64,000 nucleotides of DNA, from the NCBI RefSeq assembly GCF_001113365.1, contig NZ_CKYA01000003.1:1-64000 (forward strand), written 5' to 3'. Positions 59,892 to 64,000 of this stretch are shown here, piece by piece (the first letter of the stretch is position 1; every line of letters starts with the position of its first letter). The notes beneath the pieces are model-generated. The model was given only the letters and a program-made list of their open reading frames with translations, was not told where the DNA came from and did no database searches. Source of the stretch: Streptococcus pneumoniae. Its GTDB lineage: Bacteria > Bacillota > Bacilli > Lactobacillales > Streptococcaceae. A program made the position numbers and the translations under genes.

Positions 59892-59930
59892 TATAATATA
59901 AAAAGGGGAGAACCCCTTTTTATATTATAG
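59892..59930. terminator. Bidirectional terminator after the NCS2 permease
   Basis: TATAATATAAAAAGGGG-agaa-CCCCTTTTTATATTATA is a perfect 17-bp inverted repeat beside the permease stop. Confidence 0.9.
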
Positions 59931-59933
59931 CAT

Positions 59934-61352
59934 TTATAAGGCCATGCTGATATAGTTAAGGATAAACAAGGCATCCAAAATCCAAATCATGACATGAACA
60001 TCTTTAGCTTGACCTTTGACAAGCTTAGTCAAAGTGTAAGTCAAGAAACCAACTGCAATCCCTTGAGTGATAGAGTAGCTGAATCCCATAAAGATAGATG
60101 TGAAGAAAGCAGGAACCGCTTCGGCCATATCATCCCAATGGATATTTTTCAAGCTAGCCAACATCATAATTCCAACGATAATCAAGATTGGAGCTGTAGC
60201 GGCTGTTGGTACAATCGCTAGAAGTGGGCTAAAGAAGCTTGAGATCGCAAAACAGATAGCTACAACCAAGGCTGTCAAACCAGTACGTCCACCTGCACCA
60301 ATACCAGCAGCAGACTCAACATAAGTCGTTACGTTTGAAGTACCTGCGATGGCACCAATTGAAGTACCAATCAAGTCAGAGTAAAGAGCCTTGTCTAACT
60401 TAGCTGATTGATGATTTTCACCATTTGTCGCTACGATACCAACTTTTTCACCTGTACCGATCAAAGTACCAATTGTATCAAAAATATCTGTCAATGAGAA
60501 GGCAAGAATAGCCATCAGAGTTTCAGGCAAGCGAGCTGTATCTGAAATCAAAGCTCCCAAACCTTCTGAACCAAGAGCTGCACCAAAGATTGTCTTCAAG
60601 TCTTCAAATGCTGCACCAACATGGTTATTAGCAAAATCGATGCTTGACAAATCTACCAAACCAACTGCGATAGCAAGAACAGTTGTTGTCAAGATAGAGA
60701 GGATAATTCCCCCTTTAATCCCTTTAATGACAAAGAAGATTGTGATAGCAAGTCCTGCAAGAGCCACCAAAACAGCTGGATTATTAAAGCTGACCAAGCC
60801 TGGGACTGCTGAAGCATTTGCTGCAATCGTTGCTTGAGCCTTGTCAGCCCCTTCTCCTACAACAGTATAGTTGCCTGGATCAATCGTGAATTTCAAAAGT
60901 CCAGCATTCTTAATTCCTACATAGGCAAGGAAGACACCGATACCAGCTGAAATAGCTGAGCGAAGGGCATTCGGAATCGATTCAATGATCATTTTACGAA
61001 CATTTGTCAAGGTAATAATCAATGAGATAATTCCACAGATGAAGACCATAGCCAAGGCTTCTTGCCATGAATAACCAAGTCCGAATACAACTGTAAAGGT
61101 AAAGAAGGCATTGAGTCCCATACCTGGCGCTTGGGCATAAGGTAAGTTAGCATAGAAGGCCATCATCAGGGTACCAGCAACTGCACCGATAATCGTTGCG
61201 AGGAATACACCCTGAGCAGGCATTCCTGTTTGCGAAAGAATTTGTGGGTTTACAAAGAGAATATAGCTCATTGCAAAGAAAGTTGTTAAACCAGCGAGAA
61301 CCTCTGTACGAACGTCTGTACCGTTCTCTTTTAGTTTAAATAATTTGTCCAT
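59934..61352 (-). CDS. NCS2 family purine permease (PbuG/PbuO-like)
   Basis: A 472-residue transporter with about 12-14 membrane helices of the AzgA branch of NCS2 (guanine/hypoxanthine/adenine:H+ symport). MDKLFKLKENGTDVRTEVLA, GLTTFFAMSYILFVNPQILS, QAPGMGLNAFFTFTVV, FDTIGTLIGTGEKVG and GTSNVTTYVESAAGIGAGGR are branch signatures. ATG 61352 follows AAGGAG; 18 upstream in-frame codons are rejected. I looked for a purine riboswitch in the 190-bp upstream gap and saw none. Confidence 0.9.
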   Translation of the reverse strand: MDKLFKLKENGTDVRTEVLAGLTTFFAMSYILFVNPQILSQTGMPAQGVFLATIIGAVAGTLMMAFYANLPYAQAPGMGLNAFFTFTVVFGLGYSWQEALAMVFICGIISLIITLTNVRKMIIESIPNALRSAISAGIGVFLAYVGIKNAGLLKFTIDPGNYTVVGEGADKAQATIAANASAVPGLVSFNNPAVLVALAGLAITIFFVIKGIKGGIILSILTTTVLAIAVGLVDLSSIDFANNHVGAAFEDLKTIFGAALGSEGLGALISDTARLPETLMAILAFSLTDIFDTIGTLIGTGEKVGIVATNGENHQSAKLDKALYSDLIGTSIGAIAGTSNVTTYVESAAGIGAGGRTGLTALVVAICFAISSFFSPLLAIVPTAATAPILIIVGIMMLASLKNIHWDDMAEAVPAFFTSIFMGFSYSITQGIAVGFLTYTLTKLVKGQAKDVHVMIWILDALFILNYISMAL

Positions 61353-61541
61353 TATCAATCTCCTTTTAATTTTTACGAACAATAATAGAATTATATCATT
61401 TATCATTCACTTTTTCAATATCTTTGTTTGATTTATTTAAGAATTTGATGAAATTTCTTTTTTTGTTTCGAATCTGCTTTTCTGCCTGCTTTCTGTTATA
61501 ATAGTAGACATCTTATCTGAAAAGACACTAGAAAGGTCCCT

Positions 61542-62354
61542 ATGACGAAAAAAATTATTGCAGTTGACCTGGATGGAACCCTGCTCAACTCAGACAGTCA
61601 AATTTCTGACTTTACCAAAAAAACCATCAAAAAAGTTACTGAAAAAGGCCATCAAGTTATTATTACGACAGGGCGCCCTTACCGAATGTCAAAAGATTTT
61701 TACCGTGAACTAGGCTTAAACACTCCTATGATTAATTTCAACGGCTCCCTCACTCATTTACCAGACCAAGTTTGGAACTTTGAAAAGTGTTTGACCGTAG
61801 ACAAAAAATATCTGCTAGACATGGTTCAACGTTCAGAGGACATTCAAGCCGATTTTATCGCTGGAGAATACCGTAAAAAATTCTACATTACAAATCCCAA
61901 TGAAGAAATTGCCAATCCCAAACTATTTGGGGTAGAAGCTTTCCAGCCTGAAGATCAATTTCAGCCTGAGTTGGTGACCAAGGACCCTAACTGTATCCTG
62001 TTACAGACTAGAGCCAGTGACAAATATGCCTTGGCAAAAGAAATGAACGCCTTCTACCAGTATCAACTGTCTATCAATACCTGGGGAGGTCCGCTCAATA
62101 TCCTTGAGTGTACCCCAAAAGGTGTCAACAAGGCCTTTGCTTTGGACTACTTGCTCAAGGTAATGAACCGTGACAAAAAAGATTTGATTGCTTTTGGAGA
62201 TGAACACAACGATACCGAAATGCTCGCTTTTGCTGGGAAAGGTTATGCCATGAAAAATGCCAATCCAGACCTGCTCCCCTATGCGGATGAGCAAATCGCC
62301 CTGACCAATGACCAAGATGGGGTTGCCAAAACCCTGCAAGACTTATTCTTATAG
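61542..62354 (+). CDS. Cof-type HAD-superfamily phosphatase
   Basis: A 270-residue cytoplasmic phosphatase of the Cof/IIB subfamily. Motif I DLDGTLL with nucleophile Asp9, motif II TTGRP, motif III Lys (TPKGVNKAFAL) and motif IV FGDEHNDTEMLAFAG. Such enzymes dephosphorylate sugar phosphates, flavin or pyridoxal phosphates; the substrate here is unknown. AAAGG site and a TTATAATAG promoter upstream; own terminator. Divergent from the purine permease. Confidence 0.93.
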   Translation: MTKKIIAVDLDGTLLNSDSQISDFTKKTIKKVTEKGHQVIITTGRPYRMSKDFYRELGLNTPMINFNGSLTHLPDQVWNFEKCLTVDKKYLLDMVQRSEDIQADFIAGEYRKKFYITNPNEEIANPKLFGVEAFQPEDQFQPELVTKDPNCILLQTRASDKYALAKEMNAFYQYQLSINTWGGPLNILECTPKGVNKAFALDYLLKVMNRDKKDLIAFGDEHNDTEMLAFAGKGYAMKNANPDLLPYADEQIALTNDQDGVAKTLQDLFL

Positions 62355-62360
62355 TCCATA

Positions 62361-62388
62361 CTGACCAGCTTGCGAGCTGGTCTTTGTG
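62361..62388 (+). terminator. Terminator after the Cof phosphatase gene
   Basis: GACCAGCT-tgcg-AGCTGGTC with TTTGTG following. Confidence 0.75.
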
Positions 62389-62464
62389 TTCTTTTCACAG
62401 TCTCATCAACCAGTTAATCGATTGTTCTACTTTTTGCCTCCAAAACCTTGGAAAAGGCTTTCTT

Positions 62465-62482
62465 TTGTGATATACTTCACAT
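62465..62482. promoter_or_regulatory. Rex operator upstream of the alcohol dehydrogenase
   Basis: TTGTGATATACTTCACAT fits the Rex consensus TTGTGA-N6-TCACAA with one mismatch in the outer bases. Its TATACT centre could itself be the -10, so Rex binding would block the promoter when NADH is low. Confidence 0.7.
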
Positions 62483-62578
62483 ATAAATACAAGAGAGCTC
62501 GTCACACTCGACTCTGTTGACACAAAATCAATCCAGTCCCGTTGTCCCTGTTCTCGGTCAATATAAAGGAGGATAGCT

Positions 62579-63598
62579 ATGAAAGCTGTTGTTGTAAATC
62601 CAGAAAGCACTGGTGTTGCTGTTGAAGAAAAAGTGCTCCGTCCACTTGAAACTGGAGAAGCACTTGTAGAAATTGAATACTGTGGTGTTTGCCACACTGA
62701 CCTCCACGTTGCCCATGGTGACTTTGGTCAAGTACCAGGACGTGTTCTTGGCCACGAAGGTGTTGGTATCGTTAAAGAAATTGCCCCAGATGTGAAAAGC
62801 CTTAAAGTCGGCGACCGCGTCAGCGTTGCTTGGTTCTTCGAAGGATGTGGCACTTGCGAATACTGTACAACTGGTCGCGAAACCCTTTGCCGTACAGTGA
62901 AAAATGCCGGCTACTCGGTAGATGGTGGTATGGCTGAACAATGTATCGTAACTGCAGACTATGCTGTCAAAGTTCCTGATGGACTTGATCCAGCCCAAGC
63001 CTCTTCTATTACATGTGCTGGTGTAACAACCTATAAAGCTATAAAAGAAGCAAAAGTTGAACCAGGCCAATGGGTTGTCCTTTACGGTGCTGGTGGACTT
63101 GGTAACCTAGCTGTTCAATATGCTAAAAAAGTATTCAATGCTCATGTCATCGCAGTTGATATCAATAACGACAAACTTGCCCTTGCAAAAGAAGTAGGCG
63201 CTGACATTGTGATTAACGGCCTCGAAGTTGATGATGTACCAGGACTCATCAGAGAAAAAACTGATGGAGGAGCTCATTCAGCTGTCGTAACTGCTGTATC
63301 TAAAGTTGCCTTCAACCAGGCTGTTGACTCCGTTCGTGCCGGTGGTCGCGTCGTCGCTGTCGGTCTTCCTTCTGAAATGATGGAACTCAGCATCGTTAAA
63401 ACAGTCCTCGATGGAATCCAAGTTATCGGTTCTCTTGTTGGAACTCGTAAAGACTTGGAAGAAGCCTTCCAATTCGGTGCAGAAGGCTTAGTAGTCCCAG
63501 TTGTTCAAAAACGTCCAGTAGAAGATGCTGTTGCCATTTTCGACGAAATGGAAAAAGGTCAAATCCAAGGACGTATGGTACTCGACTTCACCCACTAA
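62579..63598 (+). CDS. adhA: Zinc-dependent alcohol dehydrogenase (AdhP type)
   Basis: A 339-residue MDR-family enzyme interconverting acetaldehyde/ethanol with NAD(H). Catalytic zinc ligands Cys37 (CGVCHTD), His59-Glu60 (LGHEGVG) and Cys148 (ITCAGVTTYK); structural zinc Cys cluster GCGTCEYCTTGRETLC; NAD motif YGAGGLGNLAVQYA. The start follows AAAGGAGG. A Rex-type operator ~100 bp upstream suggests induction at high NADH, fitting a fermentative electron sink. Own terminator. Confidence 0.94.
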   Translation: MKAVVVNPESTGVAVEEKVLRPLETGEALVEIEYCGVCHTDLHVAHGDFGQVPGRVLGHEGVGIVKEIAPDVKSLKVGDRVSVAWFFEGCGTCEYCTTGRETLCRTVKNAGYSVDGGMAEQCIVTADYAVKVPDGLDPAQASSITCAGVTTYKAIKEAKVEPGQWVVLYGAGGLGNLAVQYAKKVFNAHVIAVDINNDKLALAKEVGADIVINGLEVDDVPGLIREKTDGGAHSAVVTAVSKVAFNQAVDSVRAGGRVVAVGLPSEMMELSIVKTVLDGIQVIGSLVGTRKDLEEAFQFGAEGLVVPVVQKRPVEDAVAIFDEMEKGQIQGRMVLDFTH

Positions 63599-63616
63599 TC
63601 TAACTAGAAACCTATT

Positions 63617-63650
63617 TTAAAAGTTGGAAGCTTCTTCCAGCTTTTTTATA
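63617..63650 (+). terminator. adhA terminator
   Basis: AAAAGTTGGAAG-ctt-CTTCCAGCTTTTTT stem with T-run right after the gene. Confidence 0.85.
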
Positions 63651-63745
63651 TTAAATTTTTAAATAAGGATTCAAAAAAACTTCTCTAAAACTCAATATAT
63701 CAATATTTTCAAATGTAGTTTTTTTAATTATTTTATTATAAATAG

Positions 63746-63774
63746 TTGATTTTTAGATGAAAACGGTTTATACT
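63746..63774 (+). promoter_or_regulatory. manL promoter with embedded cre-like site
   Basis: TTGATT (63746-63751), 17-bp spacer, TATACT (63769-63774). ATGAAAACGGTTTA (63757-63770), close to the CcpA consensus, sits between the two boxes. Confidence 0.55.
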
Positions 63775-63833
63775 TAAACAGTCTTAAAGTTTTCTTAAAC
63801 GAAAACTAAAACAAAAAAGGAGGAATGACAATA

Positions 63834-64000
63834 ATGAGTATCGGAATCATTATTGCGAGCCACGGCGAATTTGCTGCGGGTATTCATCAGTCAGGATCTA
63901 TGATCTTTGGTGAACAAGAAAAGGTTCAAGTTGTGACCTTTATGCCAAATGAAGGTCCTGATGATCTATACGCTAAGTTTAATAACGCTGTTGCTGCATT
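63834..64000 (+). CDS. manL: PTS mannose EIIAB component ManL (5' part)
   Basis: The first 55 codons of the glucose/mannose PTS EIIAB protein, cut by the window edge. [20 protein letters not shown] contains the phosphorylated His10, then [20 protein letters not shown] and [20 protein letters not shown] 11 bp before ATG 63834; an in-frame ATG three codons upstream sits too close to the ribosome site. In streptococci manLMN imports glucose, mannose and galactose and contributes to catabolite control. Confidence 0.95.

Noticed and set aside
61353..61541. Purine riboswitch upstream of the NCS2 permease
   Set aside because: No conserved purine aptamer core or terminator hairpin could be found in the gap.
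1..64000. tRNA or rRNA genes
   Set aside because: I scanned for CCA-flanked cloverleafs and the TTCGA loop and saw none that I could support; the only clear structured RNA gene is rnpB.

Overview
The window is chromosomal DNA of a mitis-group streptococcus: Streptococcus mitis, S. pseudopneumoniae or a non-encapsulated S. pneumoniae. The evidence is the gene order (manL, adh, sulfonamide-locus folate genes, rplM-rpsI, rsmH-ftsL-pbp2X-mraY-clpL-luxS-dexB, aliA-pbp1A-recU-rnpB-gnd-ritR), a choline-binding protein and four BOX elements. The sequence is written opposite to the usual pneumococcal map, so most core genes lie on the minus strand.

1-13.4 kb: the 5' part of a large YSIRK-signal surface protein with near-identical 255-bp SHIRT-type repeats and a G9 tract in its leader. 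Then come a choline-binding protein, ritR, gnd, mapZ, rlmL, RNase P RNA, gpsB and a ypsA-like gene, followed by divergent recU-pbp1A.

13.5-23.2 kb: the capsule locus between aliA and dexB. It has no capsule synthesis operon. It holds two extra oligopeptide-binding lipoproteins (aliC/aliD type) and an orphan UDP-galactopyranose mutase, which looks like a relic of a former polysaccharide locus. Both PBP genes flanking this locus (pbp1A, pbp2X) carry substitutions known from beta-lactam-resistant mosaic alleles.

23.3-35.1 kb: a DUF1846 gene, luxS, clpL (three CtsR-type operators and a duplicated promoter split by a BOX), mraY, pbp2X, ftsL and rsmH. An XRE regulator-DUF3278 membrane protein operon with paired operators follows, ending in a glutathione peroxidase.

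35.2-52.2 kb: accessory DNA. It contains a GH31 glycosidase, a Fic toxin with its antitoxin, an IS110-family element (candidate bridge RNA and a prfB-like +1 frameshift signal), a mannose-family PTS with a GH13 glycosidase and an RpiR regulator, an AAA/DUF4143 ATPase, and integrase debris. A small decayed island is inserted at the 3' end of rpsI. It is bounded by a displaced rpsI tail and carries a HEPN-motif protein beside a broken XRE regulator.

52.2-64 kb: rpsI-rplM with an L13 leader, an IS30-family element, a DUF960 gene, and the folate cluster folP-folC-folE-sulD. folP has a one-residue insertion of the sulfonamide-resistance type. Then come a CPBP protease, a purine permease, a Cof phosphatase, a Rex-site-preceded alcohol dehydrogenase and the start of manL.
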